The translations under genes and the position numbers were made by a program. Below are positions 34,205 to 44,579 of a stretch of 64,000 nt of DNA, in pieces. The notes beneath the pieces are model-generated. The model was not told the DNA's origin. It searched no databases and saw nothing but the letters and a program-made list of their open reading frames with translations. Source of the DNA: Otatea glauca (taxonomy: Eukaryota > Streptophyta > Magnoliopsida > Poales > Poaceae); NCBI GenBank assembly GCA_036346275.1, contig CM070728.1:22778723-22842722 (forward strand), in the 5' to 3' direction. Positions within the stretch are counted from its first letter, which is position 1. Each line of letters starts with the position of its first letter.

Positions 34205-34317
34205 GTGCGAAGAGTAAGTTATGAAAGAACAAAAGTTATGAAGTAACAAAAGTTATGAAAGAACAAAAGTCACGTGTGCAAAGAGTAAGTTATGAAAGAA
34301 CAAAAATTATGAACTAA
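34204..34317. repeat. Short direct repeats with AAGTTATGAAAGAACAAAAG
   Basis: The phrase GTGTGCGAAGAGTAAGTTATG... at 34204 recurs at about 34273 as GTGTGCAAAGAGTAAGTTATG..., and the inner AAAAGTTATGAA word occurs in tandem. It extends the repetitive upstream region of the GRF pseudogene. Confidence 0.6.
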
Positions 34318-35379
34318 TGAAAAGTATATGTCTGGACAATACATAAGTTATAAAATAAAAAACTATCTGCGGTTCTTGCATGGTTGTAACAGCCTCAAAA
34401 ATCAAAATAATAAATAAAAATGAAATAAAAATCTTTTGTGTATTATTTTCGAAATTTCTGAATTTCATGGATTTTCTGAATATTTGTTTGGTTTTTCTTT
34501 AATGCAAGAATGTGAAATAAAGAATATAATAAATAGAAAATGGTAAAAAGTAAAAATGTCAATCCAAAAAAAATTTACCAAAACTTCCAAAAATATCTGA
34601 GGGCTCCCCTCAGCTTGCTTAAGGCGGTGGGTAACCTGGATTTATAAAAATATTAATTAATCAAAGATAATCATGGGTAAAAATCTCAGGGTAAAATGGT
34701 AAAACAATTTGGTAAAAATATCCGTAGATCATCCTGACCCAAAATTTTTATCTTGCCGACATAAAAACAGTATCAACCTCCTGTAAAAATATTAAGAATT
34801 TACTAAATCATTTTATAATTTTAAAAATTCGAAAACAGTCAATAAATAATCTGGAAAACAGTAATGTCAGAATTTTTAAAAATGAAATAATAATAATTAA
34901 AATCTGTAATTTTTACAGAAGGTGTAGAATGTCATTTTAAATCATCATAAAAAATTTTGTAAAATAATAACTTCATTTAAATCGCAAATTCAAATAAAAA
35001 CAGAATAGGCAATGCAGTAACTGTTGCAATGTCCGAATTTTATAAAAATCATCATGCATCATAAAATGTCGAAAATTTTTCAGGAGGCTGTTAATATCCT
35101 TGCCGACCTATGGTAAAAATTTCATAAATTTTCGTGCCCGTTTGAACGTTGAAAACCCCGTTGAAACTCCGTTCGGTCTTGAGGCTTCGCCAGACTTCCT
35201 TTTTCTCTCTCTCGACGTGTGGGCCGGGCTGTCGGTGAGCCAGCTCAGCCAACAGTCGCTGCCACCTCGCCCCACGCGTCAGCGACCGGCGCGTTCTTCT
35301 CCCCTCGCCCGCTCTCTCGCGCAGAGACAGCGTCTCTCGGTTCTTCAGCGTCTGCCGCGCCAAACCGCCTTTGAGCCCA

Positions 35380-35386
35380 TATAAAA
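35380..35386 (+). promoter_or_regulatory. TATA box of LTR A1
   Basis: TATAAAA, preceded by GAGCCCA, lies 995 bp into the LTR within GC-rich sequence. The same box is at 40244 (A2) and 50185 (A3). Transcription should start about 30 bp downstream. Confidence 0.65.
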
Positions 35387-35838
35387 CCCCTCCTCGCGTC
35401 GCGCCGACCCAGCTAGCTCCTCGTGAAACCCATTCCGCCGTTGCTTTGGTCATCGTCCCCAATTCCGCGAGCAGAAAAGAGGGCCAAACACCATATTTTC
35501 CACTCCATCCATTTCGTTCCAATGCTTTCGCTGAAGCTTCCTCGTGCCTCCCGAAGTCCATCCGAGCCCGTACGAAACTCATTCTTCCCGCGAGCTCCTC
35601 CGCCGTGTTTTCTTCCGCCGCCACGCGCACGGTGAAACCTTCCTCCTTCATTCATTCTTCAAAGCGATTGATGGAACTGGTTCCTTGAGTCGCGCAGGTG
35701 CCCATCCGAGTGAAAATGAAGCTTGGTTAGCTCTGGTTTTGCATCGCCGCCGCCGCCCTCGCACGGTGGCATGCATTCAGAGCCCTCGTGCCACCGCGCC
35801 GCCACCAAAGTGTGCGCACGGATGCCCTGAACCTCGGA

Positions 35839-36003
35839 GTGGAACCCATTCCACCCCGAAGGGCCTGCTCCGCCGTCGGCGAACTCCGCCAGAGCCGCCG
35901 CCGCCCCTCGCCGGTGGAATCGCCTTTCCGGCCGCCTCGGACCGCCCGTAGCGACCGTCCCTGGTTCGCGCGGATGCGCTGGCTTCGAGTGGAATCGATT
36001 CCA
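35839..36003 (+). other. Two palindromic motifs in the GC-rich block of LTR A1
   Basis: GTGGAA-CCCA-TTCCAC (35839-35854) is a perfect 6-bp stem and TGGAATCGATTCCA (35990-36003) a perfect 14-bp palindrome. Both recur in A2 (about 40699 and 40840) and A3 (about 50645 and 50790). They lie downstream of the TATA box, so they would be in the RNA. Confidence 0.6.
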
Positions 36004-37238
36004 TCGCTCGGCTCCGATTCGCCGCCGGCGAGTTTGAAGCCGCGGCCTGCTGGTCACCGCCAAGCGGCCCCGACTGTCGGCCGCGTCTTGTTGGTCGCGC
36101 CTCGACATGCGGACCCTTTGTCGGCCAGCGCAGCCAGATAAGTATGGCCAGCGTCGGCCAGCGTCACCAGCGTGCGAGACGCTATTGACGCCGACAGGTG
36201 GACCCATTTGTCAGCGCCTCAAGCGCGGTTCCGCCCGAAATGGAAAGCGCGTTTTCCGCGCGAAAGCGTACTTTCCATTTTCGGCAATTTTCTGATTTTT
36301 AGTATTTAATCAAAACCTAGATATTCATTTAGCCATAGCTTTTGAATCACTTAACAAAATTTGATGAAATAAATTTCTAAATTCATCTAAAATCCAGTAG
36401 ATTCAGAATATGCAATAATATTTCAGAATTGAATTTTATTTGAAATTCGAATTTAAATTCAAACAAAGAGTTAGGAATATGTCATACATGGAAATTTTGC
36501 AAATAACCTCCAAATTTAGTAAAATAAATTTTATTAGAATTCTTGTAATCTCAGGAACCAGAATCTGTAATAATACTTAGGGTGTGTTATAAGAAAAATT
36601 TAAGTTATAAAATGGATAGTAAATAATGCAATAATGGCTTAAATAAATCATATCTTTAAATTGCAAAAAGAAAAATAAATAAAGCATGTAGCCATTCCTG
36701 AATTGGTGAAATTATTTTATTTGAATATTTCCATCTGATTTCTTTTTGGCCTCATTGGAATTTGGTATTTATTCTGTGTCGCCTTACGACGTGTAGAACC
36801 CGACGAACCCGGTACATTCGACGACCAGGAGTTCGAAGTCGAGGAAAATCAGCAAGGCAAGCAAATTCCTTTGATCATGTTGAACCCAGTTTTATAAATG
36901 TTTTCATTAATCTTTGTCTTTGCATACTTTATTTTATTAAAGTCACTATATTGTGGAAAGCGGTAGTTGTACACGTAGCTACATAGAATTTCCCGATAAG
37001 TAGAAAATTGTGATCCTTGAAAACCCTAGATTAGCTTAGACAATATTTAATGTCAATCTGGGTTACTCACATTAGTGACATGCTTAGCCGAGCTATAATG
37101 AACATAAAGCGTGACTTGGTTAAATACCTTGGTTATGACATTTAGATGGGTATGACTATTTTTGTGGTTGGTATTTTGGTTGGAAAATGGAAATAAAACT
37201 ATGGTTTAGATGCGGGCAATTATTGGCAATAGCCGTGT

Positions 37239-37253
37239 GTGCATGTTTTGCAC
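37239..37253 (+). other. Hairpin H1 in LTR A1
   Basis: GTGCA-TGTTT-TGCAC. In B1 and B2 the same stem has the loop GAGGATT, and in B3 a different 8-nt loop: the stem is kept while the loop changes. It lies between GGCAATAGCC and GTGTCGGATTAAGGACCGA, which are shared by all copies. Confidence 0.6.
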
Positions 37254-37622
37254 GTAGAATAGGGTGGAGATTATTGCCGTGTCGGATTAAGGACCGAACT
37301 ATGAGTTGTTTTCGTGCCAAGAAAATTCATACAACCACAAGTCTTTGGTATGGGACAGCTCTAACTTATTAAGTTGTTTAAAACTAGCTTTGCACTTGGA
37401 AGGCGGAGTAGTACGAGTGTTTCTTAATGAATTGCTCGACGGGCGTCCACACCGAGGTGATCATGGATTAAACGTCTACCAATATAACGATGTACGCCAT
37501 ATTGTGGGTAGTTCCATCATTTCTATGCTCGAGTTCTTACTCCACAAAATGGGTTTGTCGTCATCGTCTTTGGTGCAAAGTTAGGTTTAAATAATGTAAC
37601 AGTTATAACATGACTCTCTGCG

Positions 37623-37723
37623 GCACACCAAAGGAAGTGTGCAAATATCGATTGCTCAAAGAGTCAGTCATGTCTTGTGGGGAAAGCTGTATACCTCTGC
37701 AGAGTGTAAAACTAATCGATTAG
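37623..37723 (+). other. Hairpins H2-H4 in LTR A1
   Basis: H2 is GCACAC-CAAAGGAA-GTGTGC (37623-37642). H3 is the palindrome CTCTGCAGAG (37695-37704). H4 is the palindrome CTAATCGATTAG (37712-37723). B-family LTRs have ACACAC/GTGTGT for the H2 stem with the same loop, a compensated outer pair. Confidence 0.65.
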
Positions 37724-38047
37724 CGCGTCATGATCATGGACACTTGGTAAAGTCATCACATAGTTAATTTGTTTTGCTTATTTTTATAAAATGTGGTTTC
37801 TACCATGCGTTGATAATATTCCACTTGTGTTGGTGGAATGATTTTGGATATGGTCGTTATACCTAAGCAATTGTGAAATATTGATGTTACTTTACGTTAC
37901 TTCAGAATTTACTTGCTTTTACTTAAATCCTGTTTTACAATCTACTATTCTGTATTTACATGTTAAAAACCAGCTTTATGCAAATTAACCTTAATAGCCT
38001 TTCTTTGAAATGGCCTGCATGTATTTTAGGTCTTGCATAAGTCTTGC

Positions 38048-38063
38048 GAGTACGTAAGTACTC
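38048..38063 (+). other. Hairpin H6 in LTR A1
   Basis: GAGTAC-GTAA-GTACTC, a perfect 6-bp stem followed by AACTTGCC; equivalent to the hairpins at 5647, 6171, 42903, 52836 and 60712. Confidence 0.65.
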
Positions 38064-38284
38064 AACTTGCCACTGTTGATATTTTTAGGTGAAGGGACAG
38101 ATTTCCCCGACGAATCTTACGTTGATGCAGGATACGGGGAATTTAACGATGACTTTTTCTAAGGATTTTCCCTGTCAGTTGCCTGTGGGACAATGGGTTA
38201 AAAGGCATACTACAGAATGTTGTCTCCACTGCAGTTTTACTTTTGGTATTGTAAAAATAATATGTAATCTTACTTCCGCTGTGT

Positions 38285-38290
38285 AATAAA
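38285..38290 (+). terminator. Poly(A) signal in LTR A1
   Basis: AATAAA lies about 120 bp before the LTR end and is repeated at 43137 (A2) and 53066 (A3). If it is used, the R region would run from near the TATA box to here, about 2.9 kb. Confidence 0.5.
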
Positions 38291-38417
38291 GTTTGTGTAT
38301 GACTGTGATAACAATTTGTATTTGTGCGTACTAGCTACTGATCATGGGACTAGTACTGTATGCACATGGTATCCATTTTTGGTATTGATTTATCAAAAAT
38401 GGGGGCCTCACAATGGT

Positions 38418-38574
38418 GCGACCCCTCGTATGACCCCAGCCCTCCCACGGTGCTGAACATGTCTCGACGGATACGTCAGATGGTCCAGGGCTTGTCCTCT
38501 AGTGCTCCTAATGGGACATGCAGGTGAAGGCGGCATAGCGTAGGCTGGCTTGGCTGGCTGGCTAGCTGGACTGA
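38418..38574. other. Host DNA between A1 and B1
   Basis: This is the continuation of the DNA left of 34385 after the A1 insertion. It is GC-rich, with a GGCTTGGCTGGCTGGCTAG repeat-like end and no recognised gene. Confidence 0.5.
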
Positions 38575-39237
38575 TGTAACATCCCGAAAAATGGAATAAT
38601 ATAAAAATTTATATTTTGAATTTGAATATATTTATTTCTGATTTTCCTTGACATGATTGGAATTTATTTGGATTTCTTTGGATTTTTGTATTGAATGAAA
38701 AATCAAACAACTAGAATTAAAGAATGGATAATGGTAAAAGTAAAAATTTGGAAAAATTATCATGGAACCCTAACCATGCTGGTAAGTCAGTAAAATCAAC
38801 ATGTAAAATTTTATGCACAGAAAAATGGGTAAATAAAATTTATGACACCTCTTTTTGACTAGAAACAGTACAAGTAAAAATTAATGAAAAATATTATAAG
38901 TTTATCTGGAGCTGGAAAAATTACCAAAACACCCTCAGTGTAAAACCTATACCTGTTAAAAATATCAGGATTTGATCATGTCGGAAAAGCCCTCTAATAA
39001 TTCAAAAACAGAAACAATTAAAAACTAGAAATCATAATGTCAGAATTTTTATAAAATATTCACTTGAGTTTTTGACTTGAAATTTTTATGGAGATATCCT
39101 TAAGCTAAAAAGAATTCCTATAAAAAGTTTGGAAAACAATTAATATGATTTACATCCGTAAATAAATATAATACCGAAATTCAAATCCTGTACAAGTCCA
39201 CAGTGTGAGAATTTCTAAAATTCAACCATTCGGTATT
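38575..39237 (+). mobile_element. LTR B1, 5' part
   Basis: It starts TGTAACATCCCG and matches the head of LTR B2 (56380 on): TATTTATTTCTG, ATGGTAAAAGTAAAAAT, CATGCTGGTAAG and CACAGTGTGAGAATTT have counterparts in the same order. It stops at 39237, where the family A element begins. It resumes after about 53377. Confidence 0.75.
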
Positions 39238-40243
39238 TGTAACAGCCTCAAAAATCAAAATAATAAATAAAAATGAAATAAAAATCTTTTGTGTATTATT
39301 TTCGAAATTTCTGAATTTCTTGGATTTTCTGAATATTTGTTTGGCTTTTCTTTAATGCAAGAATGTGAAATAAAGAATATAATAAATAGAAAATGGTAAA
39401 AAGTAAAAATGTCAATCCAACAAAAATTTACCAAAACTTCCAAAAATATCTGAGGGCTCCCCTCAGCTTGCTTAAGGCGGTGGGTAACCTGGATTTATAA
39501 AAATATTAATTAATCAAAGATAATCATGGGTAAAAATCTCAGGGTAAAATGGTAAAACAATTTGGTAAAAATATCTGTAGATCATCCTGACCCAAAATTT
39601 TTATCTTGCCGACATCAAAACAGTATCAACCTCCTGTAAAAATATTAAGAATTTACTAAATAATTTTATAATTTTAAAAATTCGAAAACAGTGAATAAAT
39701 AATCTGGAAAACAGTAATGTCAGAATTTTTAAAAATTAAATAATAATAATTAAAATCTTTAATTTTTACAGAAGGTGTAAAATGTCATTTTAAATCATCA
39801 TAAAAAGTTTTGTAAAATAATAACTTCATTTAAATCGCAAATTAAAATAAAAACAGAATAGGCAATGCAGTAACTGTTGCAATGTCAGAATTTTATAAAA
39901 ATAATCATGCATCATAAAATGTCGAAAATTTTTCAGAAGGCTGGTAATATCCTTGCCGACCTATGGTAAAAATTTCATAAATTTTCGTGCCCGTTTGAAC
40001 GTTGAAAACCCCGTTGAAACTCCGTTCGGTCCTGAGGCTTCGCCAGACTTCCTTTTTCTCTCTCTCTGACGTGTGGGCTCGGGCTGTCTATGAGCCAGCT
40101 CAGCCAACAGTCGCTGCCACCTCGCCCCCACGCGTCAGCGACCCGGCCGCGTTCTTCTCCCCTCTCCCCGCTCTCTCTCGCGCGCAGAGACGTCGTCTCT
40201 CGGTTCTTCGCGCACCGCCCGCGCCAAACCGCCTTTGAGCCCA

Positions 40244-40250
40244 TATAAAA
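40244..40250 (+). promoter_or_regulatory. TATA box of LTR A2
   Basis: TATAAAA after GAGCCCA, equivalent to 35380 in A1; the U3/R boundary of the full-length element should lie about 30 bp downstream. Confidence 0.65.
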
Positions 40251-42478
40251 ACCCCTCCTCGCGTCGCCGCCGACCCAGCTAGCTCCTCGTGAAACCCATT
40301 CCGCCGTTGCTTTGGTCATCGTCCCCAATTCCGCGAAACCGCAAAGAGGGCCAAACACCATATTTTCCACTCCGATCCATTTCGTCCCAATCCGTTTCGC
40401 TGAAGCTTCCTCGTGCCTCCCGAAGTCCATCCAGAGCCCCGTGAAACTCATTCTTCCCGGCGAGCTCCTCCGCCGTGTTTTCTTCTGCCGCCACCGCCGA
40501 CGGTGAAACCTTCCTCCTTCATTCATTCTTCAGCGATTGATGGGCGGTTCCTTGAGTCGCGCAGTGCTCATCCGAGTGAAAATGAAGCTTGGTTAGCTCT
40601 GGTTTTGCATCGCCGCCCTCGCCGCGGTGGCATGCGGCTGCGAGCCCCTCAGCCACCGCGCCGCCACCAAAGTGTCTTGACGGATGCCTGAACCTCGGAG
40701 TGGAACCCATTCCACCGGAGGGCTCGCTCGCCGTCGGCGAACTCCGCCAGAGCCGCCGCCCCCGCCGGTGGAATCGCCTTCCGGTGCCTCGGGCGCCGCG
40801 CGACCGCCCACAGGTTCGCACGGATGCGCTGAAGCTTCGAGTGGAATCGATTCCATCGCTCCGGCTCCGATTCGCCGCCGCGAGTTTGAAGCCGCGGCTC
40901 TGCTCGGTCACCGCCAAGTGGGCCCGGCACATCGGCCGCGTCAGGTTGATTTGCCTTGCCGTGACATGCGGACCCGCTTTGTCACCGCAGCGCAACGCGA
41001 TCATGTGAGCCGGGCGTCACAGGGCTACCACAGCAGAAGACGCTACCGGACGCTGACGGGTGGACCCTATTTGTCAGCGCCTCAAGCGCGGTTCCGCCCG
41101 AAATGGAAAGCGCGTTTTCCGCGCGAAAGCGTACTTTCCATTTTCGGCAATTTTCTGATTTTTAGTATTTAATCAAAACCTAGATATTCATTTAGCCATA
41201 GCTTTTGAATCACTTAACAAAATTTGATGAAATAAATTTCTAAATTCATCTAAAATCTAGTAGATTCAGAATATGCAAAAATATTTCAGAATTGAATTTT
41301 ATTTGAAATTTGAATTTGATTTCAAACAAAGAGTTAGGAATATGTCATACATGGAAATTTTGCAAATAACCTCCAAATTTAGTAAAATAAATTTTATTAG
41401 AATTCTTGTAATCTCAGGAACCAGAATCTGTAATAATACTTAGGGTGTGTTATAAGAAAAATTTAAGTTATAAAATGGATAGTAAATAATGCAATAATGG
41501 CTTAAATAAATCATATCTTTAAATTGCAAAAGAAAAATAAATAAAGCATGTAGCCATTCCTGAATTGGTGAAATTATTTTATTTGAATATTTCCATCTGA
41601 TTTCTTTTGGCCTCATTGAAATTTGGTATTTATTCTGTGTCGCCTTACGACGTGTAGAACCCGAGCGAACCGGTACATTCGGCGACCGGGAGTTCAAGTC
41701 GAGGAAAATCAGCAAGGCAAGCAAATTCCTTTGATCATGTTGAACCCAGTTTTATAAATGTTTTCATTAATCAGATTGCATACTTTATTTTATTAAAGTC
41801 ACTATATTGTGGAAGCGGTAGTTGTACTGTAGTTACATAGAATTTCCTTGATAAGTAGAAAATTGTGATCCTTGAAAACCCTAGATTAGCTTAGACAATA
41901 TTTAATGTCAATCGGGTTACTCACATTAGTGACATGCTTAGCCAAGCTTAAATGAACATAAAGCGTGACATGGTTAAAGACTTTGGATATGACATTTAAT
42001 TGGGTATGACCATTTTTGTGGTTGGTATTTTGATTGGAAAAATGAAAATAAAACTATGGTTTAGATGCGGGAAATTATTGGCAATAGCCGTGTGTGCATG
42101 TTTTGCACGTAGAATAGGGTGGAGATTATTGCCGTGTCGGATTAAGGACCGAACTATGAGTTGTTTTCGAGGCCAAGAAAATTCATACAACCACAAGTCT
42201 TTGGTATGGGACAGCTCTAACTTATTAAGTTGTTTAAAACTAGCTTTGCACTTGGAAGGCGGAGTAGTACGAGCTGTTTCTTAATGAATTGCTCGACGGA
42301 CGCCCACACCGAGGTGATCATGGATTAAACGTCTACCAATATAACGATGTACGCCATATTGTGGGTAGTTCCATCATTTCTATGCTCGAGTTCTTACTCC
42401 ACAAAATGGGTTTGTCGTCATCGTGCTGGTGCAAAGTTAGGTTTAAATAATGTAACAGTTATAACATGACTCTCTGCG

Positions 42479-42600
42479 GCACACCAAAGGAAGTGTGCAA
42501 ATATCGATTGCTCAAAGAGTCAGTCATGTCTTGTGGGGAAAGCTGTATACCTCTGCAGAGTGTAAAACTAATCGATTAGCGCGTCCGCGGTCATGGACAC
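42479..42600 (+). other. Hairpins H2-H5 in LTR A2
   Basis: GCACAC-CAAAGGAA-GTGTGC (42479-42498), CTCTGCAGAG (42551-42560), CTAATCGATTAG (42568-42579) and GCGTCC-GCGGTCAT-GGACAC (42581-42600, one mismatched pair). Confidence 0.65.
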
Positions 42601-43265
42601 TTAGTAAAGTCATCACATAGTTAATTGTTTTGCTTATTTTCATAAAATGTGGTTTCTACCATGCGTTGATAATATTCCACTTGTGTTGGTGGAATGATTT
42701 TGGATATGGTCGTTATACCTAAGCAATTGTGAAATATTGATGTTACTTTACGTTACTTCAGAATTTACTTGCTTTTACTTAAATCCTGTTTTACAATCTA
42801 CTATTCTGTATTTACATGTTAAAAACCAGCTTTATGCAAATTAACCTTAATAGCCTTTCTTTGAAATGGCTGCATGTATTTTAGGTTTTGCATAAGTCTT
42901 GCGAGCACGTAAGTACTCAAACTTGCCACCGTTGATATTTTTAGGTGAAGGGATGATTTCCCGACGAATCTTACGTTGATGCAGGATACGGGGAATTTAA
43001 CGATGACTTTTTCTAAGGATTTTCCCTGTCAGTTGCCTGTGGGACAATGGGTTAAAAGGCATACTACAGAATGTTGTCTCCACTGCAGTTTTACTTTTGG
43101 TATTGTAAAATAATATGTAATCTTACTTCATTGTGTAATAAAGTTTGTGTATGACTGTGATAACAATTTGTATTTGTGCGCACTAGCTCTCGATCATGGG
43201 ACTAATCTTGTATGCACATGGTATCCATTTTTGGTATTGATTTATCAAAAATGGGGCCTCTAAGT

Positions 43266-43277
43266 TGGTATCGAGCC
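43266..43277 (+). promoter_or_regulatory. Primer binding site of the A element
   Basis: TGGTATCGAGCC lies 3 bp after the LTR end. The standard site would be TGGTATCAGAGCC, which the second copy at 53197-53209 has exactly, so one base of CAG is missing here. Confidence 0.75.
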
Positions 43278-43535
43278 ATCTTGATGTGAGGAAACCTAGG
43301 GTAGTCCGGGAGTAATAAAGACCTAAAACTTGACATTAGGTTTCAAACAAACTAAAATTTTGAATTAGGACATCTTACATGTCTATTCTTTATATGAATG
43401 AAACTTCTTTTGGATTATGCGTATACACATTAATAACTCTTTTGCATTTTTAAATTTCTACTAGAATCTTTTCCTCAAAAATTACTTTCTTGTCTTACAT
43501 TTAATCAGAATACTAATTCCTTGTTAAATGTGCAG

Positions 43536-44294
43536 ATGGGCGGATATACCCCATGTTACACTTCCACTAATAGGAGAATTTCGGCATGGCGGGAATTCTT
43601 GCTCGTTTGCTAAATTCGCCCATTTTCCGAAAATCCACGATATATAGTATTCCACGCGATTAGTTCATTTTACATGGAATACATAGCTAAGTGGATATCC
43701 CTACCGAGATGAGGACGTGAAGAGTTTTTGTCTTTTGAGGGTCTGGATCTTCTCTCATGATGGCCATGAGTGAAGCGCCTATATGGCCGTTGTCGGTTTG
43801 CGCCACATTTTACCTGAACTGGCAGTGGTATATAGGAGGATTCCATCTAGGCCACCAAGTGGGGAGAATAGCTATATGGATGCCACTGGGTTACAAAATC
43901 CCACCTTACGTAACCAAGTGGAATTCATAAATGCCTCGACGAGATTGCCGTCAGCGAAGGCGAATCTGAGGAGGGCGTCGCCGTGTAGCATTCCTAGAGA
44001 ATGCCATCGCTCCCTGCGTTGCCAGAGGTATTGTTCCTCGCTCAGTTCTGGGGCAATTCCCTCAGACACCTGCGCCCGACGACACCCCAGTACCACCTAG
44101 GTGTCGCCAAAGCGAGGATGTCGATGATAGGAGTCGCCCTAGGTTGCCGAGCATCCGGTAGACCCCATAGTTTTCCTCGCGGCGCCCTCGGAGGCCGCAG
44201 GAGCATCATTGTCGAGAGACCCCTTATCCTCCTGATGCCGAGAGTTCTAGTCGTAGGGATAGTAGCAGTCCGTGAGTTGCTAGATAATGAGTAG
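43536..44294 (+). pseudogene. Pre-gag ORF (orf0-like) of the A element, frameshifted
   Basis: It starts with ATG at 43536 (MGGYTPCYTS...), then shifts frame several times. Pieces match the pre-gag ORF of B2 at 61276 in order: M..Y.PC at the start, YIVFHA against YVVFQA, SFEGLD against TFEGMD, AYMAVVGLRHIL against AYRAMIHLRHVI, RPPSGENSY against RPPVGDNVY, and VAFLENAIAPCVARGIVPR against MAFLEARLAPCVARGTIPR. The end is proline/arginine-rich. The function is unknown. Position between primer site and gag matches orf0 of RIRE3/RIRE8 as I recall it. Confidence 0.65.
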
Positions 44295-44579
44295 TATTAG
44301 AGGAAGTTTTTGGTTGTGCCCCTTTTATGTAGTAACGTCAAAAATAAATGTTATGTTTTGGTTGTGAATATTATGAAGTTGAAATAAAATTCTTGCTTTA
44401 TATTGTTTTGTGTGCTTTTGGTTCCTACTCGTAAATATTTAACTTGTAGTTAATATTTTTACGACGTTGTGATCCATAATAATAATAATTAAGCTATGCT
44501 TTTAAAACATTTGGTAACAATTAAGATTAAAATTAAATCAGATCTTATATGTTAATTCATTAATAACCTTGTTCCGGAG
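44295..44579 (+). other. AT-rich spacer between pre-gag ORF and gag
   Basis: About 285 bp of AT-rich noncoding sequence with an AATAATAATAATAATT run near 44478. B2 has a similar AT-rich spacer with an AAT microsatellite at the same place (62938). Confidence 0.55.

Larger units (their letters stand above)
34385..38412 (+). mobile_element. Solo LTR, family A (copy A1)
   Basis: This 4,028-bp LTR starts TGTAACAGCC and ends GGGCCTCACA. Identical 5-bp flanks ATGGT at 34380-34384 and 38413-38417 form a perfect target duplication. No internal sequence is present. Layout: AT-rich head (about 0.7 kb), GC-rich block with TATA box (35380), then AT-rich sequence with hairpins H1-H6 and an AATAAA near the 3' end. 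It resembles A2 and A3 closely along its length, so the family has moved recently. Confidence 0.93.
39238..43262 (+). mobile_element. LTR A2 (5' LTR of the full-length A element)
   Basis: It begins TGTAACAGCC; the expected end CCTCACA reads CCTCT here. It has the same plan as A1, with TATA box at 40244-40250, hairpins at 42479-42600 and 42903-42918, and AATAAA at 43137-43142. The AT-rich head matches A1 closely; differences concentrate in the GC-rich block and at CAG/CTG-type sites. Confidence 0.9.

Noticed and set aside
33990..34232. Minus-strand ORF with repeated RPIGQHEPSCF-like peptides
   Set aside because: The repeated peptide is a direct outcome of the minisatellite, which lies upstream of a TATA box and is open in several frames. 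I treat it as promoter repeats, not protein.
35091..35651. Antisense ORF of about 185 codons in each A LTR (also 39975-40526 and 49904-50464)
   Set aside because: It lies in a GC-rich block with few stop codons, the reading frame shifts between copies through small indels, and it has no recognisable domain. It is best explained by base composition.
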